DNA of 44,964 nt from Ignavibacteria bacterium (GCA_016844745.1 JAERMQ010000033.1:1-44964); one strand, 5' to 3'. Counted from the first letter of the stretch, positions 26,528 to 36,335 are shown. The notes: a model not told the origin generated them from the letters alone. Numbers and translations are program-made.

Positions 26528-29263
26528 TTATTGTTTATCAGGTGGAATATCTTTAACCGGTGTACGTAGCTTCACGCCGACGGTTCTATTGTAAAATCTG
26601 CCTTCGGGGAGGTCGTTTGTATAAAGAGCCTCATCTTCACCTACACCACGCTTTGAAAGTTTACCGTATTTGCCTTTTGTTTGCTTATTAATACCTTGTT
26701 CAACAGTAGTTGCCCTTTTATCGGAAAGAGTTTTGTTGTGGTCGTAAAGTCCAACAACATCGGTATGCCCGATAACTTCGATGGCAGATGTCGGGAAGCA
26801 GCGCTCGTAAACATAATCCCTCATAATTTTTTCATTGAGAGGACCGGCATCGAATTTATCAAACGGGAATAGAATTAAGCTGTAATTTTCAAGTGTACTA
26901 TCGGTTCTTTCTTGGTTACCCCCTGAAGAGCCACTTCCGGCATCCTTCTTTATTGTTTGGGATTCATGTCTAACTTGCATAATAGGGATAGTAACCGGGT
27001 CTGAGGCACATTCTTTACCCGAACTTGTCATAACGAACAGTTGAGCGGTAAAAGGTACTTCGTCGGTCGGATATACTCCTTTATTACTTTTCCAATCCCA
27101 ATTGTAAAACTCGTCGGTTAACCCGGTGTTGGAAAAGTCATTCCAAACCTGACCGTTTCTTCTAACTTCAATTCTCCGGCTTGTAACGAGCATATCCTCG
27201 ATTCCGTTTTTAAGTTTGAATCTCATTTTTTCCGGTTGAGGCAGAATAGTTGGAATTTTATCGAATACAGGTTTAACAACTTCCCACTCGGAGCATAGAA
27301 TTTCTACCCGACGATTTTCAACGATACCGAATGAATCTTTTAAATTCGATTTTGTTTGGGGAATGTCCCTGTAGGTAAGTTTTATTCTGTCTTCACTGAT
27401 TTTCCAGACATTAAGGAAGTAGTTATAAACGTTTTGAGCACGCTCTTTAGATAGTCCGGCTCTTTTTTCCGGAGCGGAGGTTCCGTCATTGCATCCTACG
27501 ATTTCGATTTTAACTTCGGGATGTTTATTTAATCTGAATCCGTAAATATTCATCATGTGGTAGTATTTATCAAGAGTACCGCCCGGAATAATAGAATCGG
27601 CAAATGCTTTTGTTTCATCGGGACTATTGAATAAAATGTAGCGGTCGGGGATTTTCGATTCACCCAAATCGAAAAATACGTAATTCAATAACGGATATAA
27701 GTCCCATTTAATCGTCTCCTCCATGACTAATCCGTTGAAGGTAGCCAATTCCGGTTTAATCCCTTTGTTGAGATTAATATAATCAGCTTCGGCTATGTCC
27801 GGCTCAATAGTTGGGCGCTGACCTAATGTTATTGTAACGAATACTTCGTCGGCATGAACTTCGATATCCTCGCGATTTTTTGTCATCTTTGGTTTTATTA
27901 CCTGTTGTGCTTTTGTACGCTTTCCGTATTTAGGATTAAAAGCTGTGACTTCGAGAGTAACAGCCTTCAAAGAATCTCTCGGGTCGCCGTAGTCCTTATT
28001 TGCAACGATTAATTGAAATTCTTTTTTACCTAATGATAAACTATCGGTAAAGACAGCGCCGGTAATAGGATTCTTAATTGTAATTTGGGAAGGAATAAAC
28101 TCCTGGCTACATTCATCGACAACAGTACCTTTAACCAAAACTGTCCTGAAAAATGAAGGGACGAAAGCCATGAAAATATCCAAATCCCCCTGATATCCCC
28201 GAAGGTCTGTTCTTCTGGAAGAAAAGTAAATAATATCTCCGGAAGCCGGAAGCGTAATAAACTGTTCATCATCGGCTGTGTTAATGGGTTCCGGCAGTAG
28301 AGAAGGGGAGCTCCATGTTTCTTTGTTGTCAGCATCAGCTTCACGGCGCACAAAATAAAAGTCCAAACCCCCGACATTCGGTTTTATACCGTCGGAAGCA
28401 AAAAATAATGTTGAATTATCTGCAGCAATGAAAGGCGAGCAGTCACTTCCTTTAGTATTAATACTGCCCAGGTTTTTTGCTTCTTTCCATTCTTCATTAT
28501 CCATATCCCATTCACAATACCAAATATCAAAATTATTTTTATCCATTTCACCGTCACTGTTGGGTCCGGGTCGTGTTGAGACAAAATAAAGACGGCTTTT
28601 ATCCGGTGCAATTGATGGCTGGGATTCGAAATATTTGGAATTTACATTCTTACCTAAGTTAACCGGACGTTGCCACTGGTCGCCTTCTATGGTAGTCATG
28701 TATATATCGCAGCTACCCAAGCCATCAGGGCGGTTGCAACCTGTAAAATAGAGGGTTTGACGGTCTGCTGCTATCGAAGCAGCGCCTTCGTTTTTAAAGG
28801 TATTTACTCCAAGATTACCCAAATTTGTTGTTGTATCGATATTATAAGGAGGTTCGAATATGGAATCCAACCTGTCTTTTTTCTTGACAGCCCAGAAATC
28901 ATGCGAGGGAGCGCCTATTTGATTTTCCAGCTTGCTGCCTGTTCTGTCGGAAACAAAGAAAAGTGTACGACCATCTGCACTGACGGTTGGTGCATAATCC
29001 AGTTTTTTTGTATTGACTATTGGCCCTAAGTTGATTATCCTGATTCTTCTTTTATCGAAAATAATACTTTGGTTATCCTCATCTTCAGCAGGCTTTTTAG
29101 TATCTTCGATAAGGGCAGCATACATGTAAAAGCCTGATTGGGAGGTGTTTTGTACCTCATTTTGACTATTTCCGCTTTGCTTGCCGGATGAATTAAGTGA
29201 TAAGATTAGAAAAAATCCCATCAAGAAAAAAATAGAAGCTAATTTGTTGAATATTTTTTGCAT
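26528..29263 (-). CDS. OmpA-family protein with PD40/WD40-like propeller
   Basis: About 911 residues. A signal peptide (QKIFNKLASIFFLMGFFLIL) is followed by PD40-type beta-propeller repeats at about 85-370 (APTVSADGRTLFFVSDR, AASIAADRQTLYFTGCN, QPSIAPDKSRLYFVSTRPG, SPFIAADNSTLFFASDG, ITLPASGDIIYFSSRR). A carboxypeptidase regulatory-like domain follows (KGTVVDECSQEFIPSQITI). There are then two OmpA-like segments, VEIVGCNDGTSAPEKRAGLSKERAQNVYNYF and IEVIGHTDVVGLYDHNKTLSDKRA. The propeller/CRD/OmpA layout recalls PorE of the T9SS, without its TPR. It should tether the outer membrane to peptidoglycan. The longest frame starts at 29311, but GAGGAG lies just before the ATG at 29263, where the signal peptide begins. 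Confidence 0.87.
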   Translation of the reverse strand: MQKIFNKLASIFFLMGFFLILSLNSSGKQSGNSQNEVQNTSQSGFYMYAALIEDTKKPAEDEDNQSIIFDKRRIRIINLGPIVNTKKLDYAPTVSADGRTLFFVSDRTGSKLENQIGAPSHDFWAVKKKDRLDSIFEPPYNIDTTTNLGNLGVNTFKNEGAASIAADRQTLYFTGCNRPDGLGSCDIYMTTIEGDQWQRPVNLGKNVNSKYFESQPSIAPDKSRLYFVSTRPGPNSDGEMDKNNFDIWYCEWDMDNEEWKEAKNLGSINTKGSDCSPFIAADNSTLFFASDGIKPNVGGLDFYFVRREADADNKETWSSPSLLPEPINTADDEQFITLPASGDIIYFSSRRTDLRGYQGDLDIFMAFVPSFFRTVLVKGTVVDECSQEFIPSQITIKNPITGAVFTDSLSLGKKEFQLIVANKDYGDPRDSLKAVTLEVTAFNPKYGKRTKAQQVIKPKMTKNREDIEVHADEVFVTITLGQRPTIEPDIAEADYINLNKGIKPELATFNGLVMEETIKWDLYPLLNYVFFDLGESKIPDRYILFNSPDETKAFADSIIPGGTLDKYYHMMNIYGFRLNKHPEVKIEIVGCNDGTSAPEKRAGLSKERAQNVYNYFLNVWKISEDRIKLTYRDIPQTKSNLKDSFGIVENRRVEILCSEWEVVKPVFDKIPTILPQPEKMRFKLKNGIEDMLVTSRRIEVRRNGQVWNDFSNTGLTDEFYNWDWKSNKGVYPTDEVPFTAQLFVMTSSGKECASDPVTIPIMQVRHESQTIKKDAGSGSSGGNQERTDSTLENYSLILFPFDKFDAGPLNEKIMRDYVYERCFPTSAIEVIGHTDVVGLYDHNKTLSDKRATTVEQGINKQTKGKYGKLSKRGVGEDEALYTNDLPEGRFYNRTVGVKLRTPVKDIPPDKQ

Positions 29264-29736
29264 ATTCTCCTCATATCGATTTTTAAACCATATTTTATTA
29301 TTGTCATTCATTTCTCTTTTAATAGTTTCGAAGTCAAAGTCAATACTTGTTCGAACTTCTCAAGATTCGCTTGAATACTTACCTTCAGCTTCTATTAAAG
29401 ATTGCTGCATTAATTATTTTAATATAAATATTTTTCCAAACTTAAATTAACTGCATATTTTAAAGAACATTTTGAAGATTAACCCTTTAATCAGGCAAAC
29501 CTTTTTTATTTCGAGTGTGAAAAAATTTCAACACTTTCTTTGAATATGTCAATTCCAAAGATATAATTTAACAGATTTATACAAAAAACACAATACTTTT
29601 ATTTGTCTTTATTAAAAAATGAGTAAAAATTAATATTGCTGCGAGGTTTCAAGGATTGTAGAAGTCAAAAAGTAGCAAAAAATGCGGATTCAGGAAATTT
29701 GAAATATTGCATTTCTACTTGAGTTTCGAAGGTTTC
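29264..29736. other. Gene-free stretch upstream of the OmpA/PD40 gene
   Basis: AT-rich, no convincing gene or repeat. It must hold the promoter of the OmpA/PD40 gene and the 3' end of the barrel gene; I found no clear Bacteroidota-type or sigma70-type promoter pair and no terminator hairpin. Confidence 0.4.
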
Positions 29737-30579
29737 TCAACGAATAAGTATATCAGGTTTGAAAATGCAATACCGCAGTTCAAGCATGATTCTCCATGCA
29801 TTAACACTGAAGTCCATATCAGTTGCCGTATAATTCAATGGAATCGATAAAGCAAAGGACGGATTGAATTCCCAATCATCGCCAATTGGAATATTCAAAC
29901 CTGCCATTGGAAGCAGGCTCAAGCGGATTTCTGAAGTGTTTTTAAAATTACCGTTCTGTAATTCTGTTATTGTTTCACTTATTTTCTTTCCTTTATTACT
30001 CGAGCTGTCGATTGACAACTCGACAGTCTTTCCATCTATTAATGCAGAAGTTGTCAATAATTCTGCCGTTTGAATTACTGTTGCTTTTAGGTTGTAGCCT
30101 GCCGAAAATCCTAATCGGAGGAAAAACCATTTATAGCTGTATTTTAAATACGGTGCAAGGGAGAGGTATGAGAATTCGGCGTCGGCTTTTTGCCTGATAA
30201 GTATGGTTGTATTGAAAGTGTCTATCAAAGATGTTGGCGAGATAATTTTAATAGTCTCTAAAGTTTTATAAGAACTGTTAAGCCCCAGGGATTCGTATCC
30301 TAAAATTAAACCCCATCTGAAATCATTTCTTATATGCTGCTCATATACAGCGCCGAAGAAGTACCCGAATTTAACGCCACCGGAAAATTCGCAATTACAA
30401 TCCAATTTAAAAATCCCACTTTGAAAATTCTGACCCAACCCCAAAATTACTCCAACATCCTTCACATCAGGTCTTGCTACCGGCAGAAGTGGGTTATCTT
30501 CTTTTTGTCCGAAGGAAAACTCAAAGGCTAATAAAAATATTATTGTAAATTTTATCGTACTTGAAAACAATAATTTCAT
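29737..30579 (-). CDS. Outer-membrane beta-barrel protein
   Basis: About 280 residues. The signal peptide MKLLFSSTIKFTIIFLLAFEFSFGQ is followed by alternating amphipathic strands with aromatic girdles (GVILGLGQNFQSG, GGVKFGYFFGAVYEQHI, FRWGLILGYESLGL, FSYLSLAPYLKYSYKWFFLRLGFSAGYNL, WEFNPSFALSIPLNYT, WRIMLELRYCIF). It belongs to the OMP_b-brl type of small barrels in general appearance. The function is unknown; in this neighbourhood it may work with the OmpA/PD40 protein upstream. The ATG at 30579 has GGTGA about 6 nt upstream; a GTG at 30588 is in frame. Confidence 0.78.
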   Translation of the reverse strand: MKLLFSSTIKFTIIFLLAFEFSFGQKEDNPLLPVARPDVKDVGVILGLGQNFQSGIFKLDCNCEFSGGVKFGYFFGAVYEQHIRNDFRWGLILGYESLGLNSSYKTLETIKIISPTSLIDTFNTTILIRQKADAEFSYLSLAPYLKYSYKWFFLRLGFSAGYNLKATVIQTAELLTTSALIDGKTVELSIDSSSNKGKKISETITELQNGNFKNTSEIRLSLLPMAGLNIPIGDDWEFNPSFALSIPLNYTATDMDFSVNAWRIMLELRYCIFKPDILIR

Positions 30580-30677
30580 AGTATTCACCGTAATAGAAAT
30601 CAGTTTTAGTATAATTTTTAAAATTATGAAAATAATTATTCAAAAAAAACATAAAAGATTAACACGGAAAAATTAAT

Positions 30678-32063
30678 ATGGACGAATTAGAACTTGATTC
30701 AATTGCTCAAGACGCAGAAGAAATAAGTCATTACCAGTCGGTTCGATATAAAGCCGTCAAATTACTCAGCCGCTACGAAAGAAGCGATGCCTATATCGAC
30801 AAATTACTCGATTACGAAATGAGGGAAACAACCCTTAACAGTCTCGATAAATCATTGCTGACCGAAATTGTTAACGGCACTATTCGTTGGCGTGCTAAAA
30901 TCGATTGGGTTTTGAATGGCTTTTATCGAGGAGATTACCAAAAATGCCTGAATATAGTAAAAAATGCTTTGCGCGTAGGTCTTTACCAGATATTATTTTT
31001 GAATAAAATCCCTATTCATGCGGCTGTCGATGAATCTGTCGAAATTGTAAAACGTATTCAAGGCGAAAAAACCGCTGGAATCGTTAACGGTGTACTTAGA
31101 AATATTTCCAGGAATATACCGAATATTCGTTATCCTGAAAGAGAAGAAGACCTTGTGTATTATTTTTCCGTTATTTACTCACATCCGAAATGGATGATAA
31201 AACGCTGGCTCGAACGATTCGGCGAATCCGCTACTGAAAATCTTTTATACGCTAACAATAAAAGACCGCTGATTCCAATCCGGGTTAATCTTTTGAAAAC
31301 AAGTGTGGAAGCCGTTATAGATTATCTAAAAGAAAATAATATAATTTTTCTTCCTTCTTCTTATTTAGCAAACGGAATTCATTTGAAACTTCACAATTTA
31401 GATATAACTTCTATGGAAATATTTAAAAAGGGGTTTATTTCAATTCAGGATACAAGCGCTTCTCTTGCAGCTATGCTCTGCGCTCCCCAGCCCGGTTCAA
31501 CGGTTATCGACTTATGTGCCGCACCCGGTGGCAAGTCGTTCTTATTAGCCGAATCCATGAACGATTCCGGTAAGATAATTGCAATTGATAAATATAAATC
31601 GAAATTGAACTTTATCGAAGAAGGTGCTGCCAGGTTAGGGCATCATATTATTCATACCCTGGCTGAAGATGCAAGAGTATTTGAGTATAAAGAAGGCGCT
31701 GAATGTGTACTTGTCGATGCTCCCTGCACCGGGTTGGGAACTCTTGCAAAAAAACCGGACATTAAATGGAAGCGTGAAATTGAGGATGTTATAAACTGCT
31801 CAATTCTGCAAAAGGAAATATTAGATAATGCCGCTAAACTGGTTATCCCGGGTGGTACTTTGGTTTATTCCACTTGCTCTATGGAGCCCGAAGAAAATAC
31901 CGATATTGTTAATTGGTTTTTAGAAAGTCATCCCGAATTTTCATTGGAACCGGCGGAAAAATATCTTCCTGCGGAGGTGTGCAAGGATGGATTTATGCAG
32001 ACTTTCCCGCATTTACATGAAATTGATGGCGCTTATGCTGCAAGAATGATTAAATCGAAATAG
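30678..32063 (+). CDS. rsmB: 16S rRNA (cytosine-C5)-methyltransferase RsmB
   Basis: 461 residues. An N-terminal NusB-like RNA-binding domain (about 20-150: VRYKAVKLLSRYE, RWRAKIDWVLNGF, ALRVGLYQILFLNKIPIHAAVDESVEI) is followed by the AdoMet domain with VIDLCAAPGGKSFLLAE (motif I, about 277-293), VLVDAPCTGLGTLAKKPD (Cys350) and LVYSTCSMEPEEN (Cys400). The two Cys are the release and nucleophile residues of m5C RNA methyltransferases. It methylates a cytosine in 16S rRNA (C967 in E. coli). It stands alone, divergent from the barrel gene. Confidence 0.95.
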   Translation: MDELELDSIAQDAEEISHYQSVRYKAVKLLSRYERSDAYIDKLLDYEMRETTLNSLDKSLLTEIVNGTIRWRAKIDWVLNGFYRGDYQKCLNIVKNALRVGLYQILFLNKIPIHAAVDESVEIVKRIQGEKTAGIVNGVLRNISRNIPNIRYPEREEDLVYYFSVIYSHPKWMIKRWLERFGESATENLLYANNKRPLIPIRVNLLKTSVEAVIDYLKENNIIFLPSSYLANGIHLKLHNLDITSMEIFKKGFISIQDTSASLAAMLCAPQPGSTVIDLCAAPGGKSFLLAESMNDSGKIIAIDKYKSKLNFIEEGAARLGHHIIHTLAEDARVFEYKEGAECVLVDAPCTGLGTLAKKPDIKWKREIEDVINCSILQKEILDNAAKLVIPGGTLVYSTCSMEPEENTDIVNWFLESHPEFSLEPAEKYLPAEVCKDGFMQTFPHLHEIDGAYAARMIKSK

Positions 32064-32130
32064 TTTTTGATTATGATGTATTTAAAAATACTTTATAACA
32101 CCCGATTAAATGTGACATCTTCTAAAGTCA

Positions 32131-32217
32131 GGAAGAATGTCATTCTGAGCGAATCGAAGAATCCGGAAGCCACATTGGGACTGGATTCTTCACTTCGCTT
32201 ACGAATGACATTCTTCC
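32131..32217. repeat. Family C inverted-repeat element after rsmB
   Basis: The 34-nt left arm (32131-32164) and 35-nt right arm (32183-32217) are imperfect complements, both built on GAATGTCATTCTGAGCGAA. The 18-nt centre ends in ATTGGGACT, as in the copy at 33437. The length of 87 nt and terminal inverted repeats make it MITE-like, with no coding capacity. Confidence 0.8.
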
Positions 32218-32321
32218 TATTAATATTTTTTGCATGAATTTAATTAATAATATTCTTAAAATTGGAGATTAGTAAAATCATTTAACTATCAAGTCAATTA
32301 GTATATCTTTTGAACCGACTA

Positions 32322-33428
32322 ATGAAACTCTTAAAAAGAATCGAAATTAATTTAAGAAAAAGAATAAATAAATTATTGAATTCCGGCTCATTGCCCGTTT
32401 TGATAAGCAGTCCCGAACTGGTTTTGAACTTAGGCGATTACCCGAAAATAATGGTATTGCGCCACGACCGTATTGGAGATGTGCTTGTTAGTATTCCGTT
32501 TTTTAAATTATTGAGAAAGAGATTTCCGAAAGCAAGAATTGATATTATTTTAGGGAAAAAAAACCAGGGCTGCCGAACTGCTCTCTTGTCTTATTTCAAC
32601 AATATTCTAATTTACGAAAAAAATATTTTCAAAATATCAGGAATGTTATTTTCTATCAGGCAAACAAAGTATGATTTGATCATTGACCCTTTTGATAAAG
32701 TTTCTTCTACATCCAACTTATTTGTGAAATTCTCGAAAGCCGCATTGAAACTTAGTATCGATAAAGAAAATTCTTCGGTTTATACTCATGTTGTTCCTCT
32801 TAGGGATAAAAACAAATATCACGTAGTTGAAAGAACTGCTGCATTGTTACTCGCTTTTGGCATTGAACCGAAAAATTCCGATTTATCTTTGGAATATACC
32901 ATTATGCCATCAATACTTGAATCCGCAAAAAATAAATTACCACCAAAGGAGCATTTCAGAATCGGTATTAATTTATTCGGCTCAGACCGCACAAGATTCT
33001 GGGGACTTGAGAATAATTCGGAGTTTATTAAAATTATAAAAGAAAAACAACAAAATTGTGAAATCCTGATATTAACTACTCCCAAGTATCAGTATGAATT
33101 GTCGCTTCTTACTCAAAACGGCTTAGCAAAGGCTGCTCCTTTTGCCGACAGCCTCGATGAATATGCTGCAATGCTTTCAACCTGCGATATGATAATCACA
33201 CCCGATACATCAGCAATACATTTCGCTGCGGCTTATAAAATCCCTTGTATATCTTTATTTAAATCTTCAAATAAAGAAAATGGTTTGGTCTGGTCTTCAT
33301 ATCAGCCCAACTCACAAAGTATTATATCAGGAACCCAGAATATTTGTGATATATCGGTTGCCATAGTAATGGAAGCATTTGATAGAATAAATTGTGGAGC
33401 AAATAATTATAATGATGAGGCTTTCTAA
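32322..33428 (+). CDS. GT9-family (heptosyltransferase-like) glycosyltransferase
   Basis: 368 residues from the ATG at 32322; a TTG at 32310 is in frame but less likely. The N-terminal domain has the GT9 signature VLRHDRIGDVLVSIPFFKLLRKRFPKARIDII. The C-terminal GT-B half has RIGINLFGSDRTRFW and DMIITPDTSAIHFAAAYKIPCISLF, the nucleotide-sugar site. It most likely adds a heptose-type sugar to LPS core at the inner membrane's cytoplasmic face; acceptor unknown. A GT4 gene follows about 180 nt downstream on the same strand, separated by a family C element, so the two may form one surface-glycan locus. Confidence 0.87.
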   Translation: MKLLKRIEINLRKRINKLLNSGSLPVLISSPELVLNLGDYPKIMVLRHDRIGDVLVSIPFFKLLRKRFPKARIDIILGKKNQGCRTALLSYFNNILIYEKNIFKISGMLFSIRQTKYDLIIDPFDKVSSTSNLFVKFSKAALKLSIDKENSSVYTHVVPLRDKNKYHVVERTAALLLAFGIEPKNSDLSLEYTIMPSILESAKNKLPPKEHFRIGINLFGSDRTRFWGLENNSEFIKIIKEKQQNCEILILTTPKYQYELSLLTQNGLAKAAPFADSLDEYAAMLSTCDMIITPDTSAIHFAAAYKIPCISLFKSSNKENGLVWSSYQPNSQSIISGTQNICDISVAIVMEAFDRINCGANNYNDEAF

Positions 33429-33436
33429 TAGGGTCA

Positions 33437-33522
33437 GGAAGAATGTCATTCTGAACGAAGTGAAGAATCCATAAGAAGTATTGGGACTGGATTCTTCACT
33501 TCGTTCAGAATGACATTCTTCC
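33437..33522. repeat. Family C inverted-repeat element between GT9 and GT4 genes
   Basis: A perfect 34-nt inverted repeat (33437-33470 with 33489-33522) with an 18-nt centre. Each arm begins with the small palindrome AGAATG-n-CATTCT, centre T on the left and A on the right. It starts 9 nt after the GT9 stop codon, a typical place for such elements here. Confidence 0.88.
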
Positions 33523-33611
33523 ATTATTTAGACTTATGAGACAGTCACAAATCGTTGAACTAAGATTAAAAAAATTTGTACAATAGAATTATTCAAAAAA
33601 TTGAAAAAATT

Positions 33612-34751
33612 ATGAAATTAGGATTTGATACGACTTCAATACTTGGCAACAGCGGAATTGAAACTTATGGCAGGGAGCTGCTCAAAGCATTGATTCAGCT
33701 TTATCAGGAGCATGAATTTCACCTGATTACAAATAAAAATAAAAAGGGAAAAATCGCTTCTATCTTCGGGAACACACCAAATATTATTTATCATAATTGC
33801 ATGCCACATGAACTGATGTTAGGCGAAGCGCTTTCGCCAATAACAAGAGTCATTAAAAATCTAATCTGGAAGAGAAAAGAAAAGTATATCGACCTGTTTC
33901 ATTTTACTTATTTTTTCAGACTGCCAAAAATCAGGAATTATGCAGTAACTTTGCATGACCTTTTTCTTTTGGATTACCCTGAAAAGAAACTTGAAAGAAA
34001 ATTTAAAAAATCAATTAATTACATACTTAAAAATGCGGCTTTGATTTTCGTACCAAGTTATTATGTAGCCCAGGACCTGACACGGTTTCATCCCGATTCA
34101 AAAGATAAAATAATCGTTACTTATGAGGGTGTTTCCGGTAATTATAAAAAAATCCCAAAAGAGCATATAAAGCTGTCAGAGTATGGTATTCAACCCGATG
34201 AAACGTTCTTTTTGTATGTTGGCAGAATTGACCCGCGAAAGAATCTTTCCGGATTAATTGAAGCCTATTCATTATTGCCGGAAGAAGTACGCAGGGAACA
34301 TAGATTAGTGCTGGTTGCCAATGGCAAAGGTTTACTCATGGAAGAATTGAAAAGTAAAATAATTGAGAACGGTATTAAGGGGAATACGATTTTATTACAA
34401 AGTATTCCGGAAAATAAACTTATTGAATTATATTCCGCTGCATTTTGTTTTGTCTTCCCAACTCATGGCGAAGGATTCGGGCTTCCGGTACTTGAAGCTA
34501 TGAAATGCGGATGTCCGGTAATAACATCGAATAATACATCCCTGCCCGAAGTAGCCGGTAATGCCGCAATATTAATAAATCCGGAAGACATCAACGAAAT
34601 AAAAAATGCGATGCTGAAAATCATTTCGGATAATGAATTAAGGGAACGATTAATCGAGGAAGGATTTCGTAACGCAAGCTTGTTCTCATGGGAGGAAGCC
34701 GCCCGCCGCACTATGAAAGGATACCAAACAATATTTAATAATAAACTATAA
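33612..34751 (+). CDS. GT4-family glycosyltransferase
   Basis: 379 residues. The N-terminal MKLGFDTTSILGNSGIETYGRELLKAL is the GT4 opening with the glycine-rich loop. YVGRIDPRKNLSGLIEAYSLLP and VFPTHGEGFGLPVLEAMKCGCPVITSNNTSLPEVAGNAAILINPED carry the nucleotide-sugar and E-x7-E motifs. A retaining GT-B transferase, in style of the WbaZ/mannosyltransferase group. The longest frame starts at a TTG at 33576; I use the ATG at 33612, where homology begins. Its stop is only 2 nt from the end of the convergent amidohydrolase gene. Confidence 0.88.
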   Translation: MKLGFDTTSILGNSGIETYGRELLKALIQLYQEHEFHLITNKNKKGKIASIFGNTPNIIYHNCMPHELMLGEALSPITRVIKNLIWKRKEKYIDLFHFTYFFRLPKIRNYAVTLHDLFLLDYPEKKLERKFKKSINYILKNAALIFVPSYYVAQDLTRFHPDSKDKIIVTYEGVSGNYKKIPKEHIKLSEYGIQPDETFFLYVGRIDPRKNLSGLIEAYSLLPEEVRREHRLVLVANGKGLLMEELKSKIIENGIKGNTILLQSIPENKLIELYSAAFCFVFPTHGEGFGLPVLEAMKCGCPVITSNNTSLPEVAGNAAILINPEDINEIKNAMLKIISDNELRERLIEEGFRNASLFSWEEAARRTMKGYQTIFNNKL

Positions 34752-34753
34752 AA

Positions 34754-35923
34754 CTACCCATTCTTCAAGAACTCCATCGCAGCAGAAGCAAGCATAGCTG
34801 CGCCAACCGGAAGAGCTGATTCATCCGGTGCAAAGCGGGAATTATGCAACGGAGGCATTTCAAGCATATTTTTCGGACGTACGCCAAGAAACCAAAATAC
34901 CGATGGCACTTCCTTTGCATAATAAGCAAAATCTTCAGCCCACATCTTCGGCTCTAACACTTCAACAGAGCCGCTGCCTAATACTTCCGAAGCCACCGAT
35001 GATATAAAATCAGTTAAGGAATGAGCATTAACAAGAGGAGGATAGCCTTTTTCGATTCTAAGGTTGGATTTAGTTCCGAAAAGAGCGCAATAATCCGAAG
35101 AAAATTTTTGCAATTTTTCATGTAATTCTGCTCTTATCTCTTCGTTAAAAGTTCTGAGAGTGCCCATGAGTTGAACCGTATCAGGAAATATATTCGTAGC
35201 CGTCCCGCCGTGGATTGATGTAACCGATAAAACAACCGGTGCAAGCGGGTTGTGTTCTTTTATAACAAGCACATGCAAAGCCTGAATTAATCCGGAGGCT
35301 GCTAAAATCGGGTCGGAGCCTAAATGAGGTTGAGCGGCATGGCAGCCCTTACCGGTAATTGTCCAATATAGTTCATCGGCAGAAGCGAGGATAGGTCCGC
35401 TATTCAAAGAAATGCTGCCAACTTCACCAAAAGGATTAACATGCTGACCGAATACGGCACTTACCTCTGGATTTTCCAATACACCATGTTCGATTAAAGC
35501 TTTCGCTCCGCCGGGCAGCTTCTCTTCGGCATGTTGAAATATAAATTTTACCGTACCGTTAAGTTGAGATTTATTAGCTGATAAGATTTCTGCAGCACCT
35601 AACAGCATAGCTGTGTGCATATCGTGTCCGCAGGCATGCATAGCGCTTGGATTTTTCGATGCAAATTCCAATCCGGTTTCTTCCTCGATTTGCAGGGCAT
35701 CCATATCGGCGCGGAGAGCAACGCATTTGCCCGAATCACCGATTTGCCCGATGACGGCAGTACCGCAAAGCACCTGATTAGGTATTTTCAATTCATCAAG
35801 AACGGAGCGAACGTAGGCGCTTGTATTAGTTTCATTGAAAGAAAGTTCAGGTTCAGCGTGGATGTGACGCCGGTAGCGAATTAATTTTTCAATTAGCGAA
35901 TTTGCGTATGTAAGATATTCCAT
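34754..35923 (-). CDS. M20-family amidohydrolase (amino-acid N-deacylase type)
   Basis: 389 residues. LRADMDALQIEE, MHACGHDMHTAMLLGAAEIL (metal Cys98 and His100), FQHAEEKLPGGAKALIEHGVL (catalytic Glu pair and GGA), WAEDFAYYAKEVPSVFWFLGVR and PPLHNSRFAPDESAL (final His) are the M20D peptidase/amidohydrolase motifs in the right order. A lid/dimerisation domain lies at about 185-300. It hydrolyses N-acyl amino acids or related amides (hippurate, IAA-amino acid, N-acetyl-diaminopimelate types); the exact substrate cannot be told. Cytoplasmic, monocistronic. Confidence 0.9.
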   Translation of the reverse strand: MEYLTYANSLIEKLIRYRRHIHAEPELSFNETNTSAYVRSVLDELKIPNQVLCGTAVIGQIGDSGKCVALRADMDALQIEEETGLEFASKNPSAMHACGHDMHTAMLLGAAEILSANKSQLNGTVKFIFQHAEEKLPGGAKALIEHGVLENPEVSAVFGQHVNPFGEVGSISLNSGPILASADELYWTITGKGCHAAQPHLGSDPILAASGLIQALHVLVIKEHNPLAPVVLSVTSIHGGTATNIFPDTVQLMGTLRTFNEEIRAELHEKLQKFSSDYCALFGTKSNLRIEKGYPPLVNAHSLTDFISSVASEVLGSGSVEVLEPKMWAEDFAYYAKEVPSVFWFLGVRPKNMLEMPPLHNSRFAPDESALPVGAAMLASAAMEFLKNG

Positions 35924-35956
35924 AATCTTTTTTTAATAATTTAACAATTTGAAAAA

Positions 35957-36037
35957 AAGAGAAACCCCCTAACCCCCTTTGAAAAAGGGGGAATTGCTTG
36001 TCCCCCCTTTTTCAAAGGGGGTTAGGGGGTTTCTCTT
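35957..36037. repeat. Family D long hairpin (35-bp perfect stem)
   Basis: 35957-35991 pairs perfectly with 36003-36037 around an 11-nt loop. The arms hold CCCCCTTT-GAA-AAAGGGGG and CCCCCTTT-TTC-AAAGGGGG, each a palindrome in itself. The right flank TTGAATTTGTCATT is shared with the copy at 8731. It lies between the amidohydrolase start and the tRNA promoter. Confidence 0.9.
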
Positions 36038-36133
36038 GAATTTGTCATTACATTTTTTATTAAATCCATCAATTATCAAATTAGTACATTCTCAAATTTT
36101 TAAAATGAATCATTTCGAAATTAAAAAATAAAT

Positions 36134-36164
36134 TTTGATATATCAAATAAAATGCGTAAATTTG
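36134..36164 (+). promoter_or_regulatory. Bacteroidota-type promoter of tRNA-fMet
   Basis: TTTG at 36134-36137, a spacer of exactly 19 nt, and TAAATTTG at 36157-36164: a full match to the -33/-7 consensus TTTG-N19-TAnnTTTG known for the primary sigma factor of Bacteroidota. The tRNA begins 13 nt later, leaving room for a short leader. It is the best single piece of evidence for the lineage's transcription machinery. Confidence 0.85.
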
Positions 36165-36177
36165 TAGTCTTGAATAT

Positions 36178-36250
<73 letters not shown>

Positions 36251-36335
36251 CAAAGCATTTTTTATCTGGATTATATTTCAACAACTTACTACAACAATTA
36301 ATTGCCGTTATTGTTTTTGTATAAAGCTCAAGATA

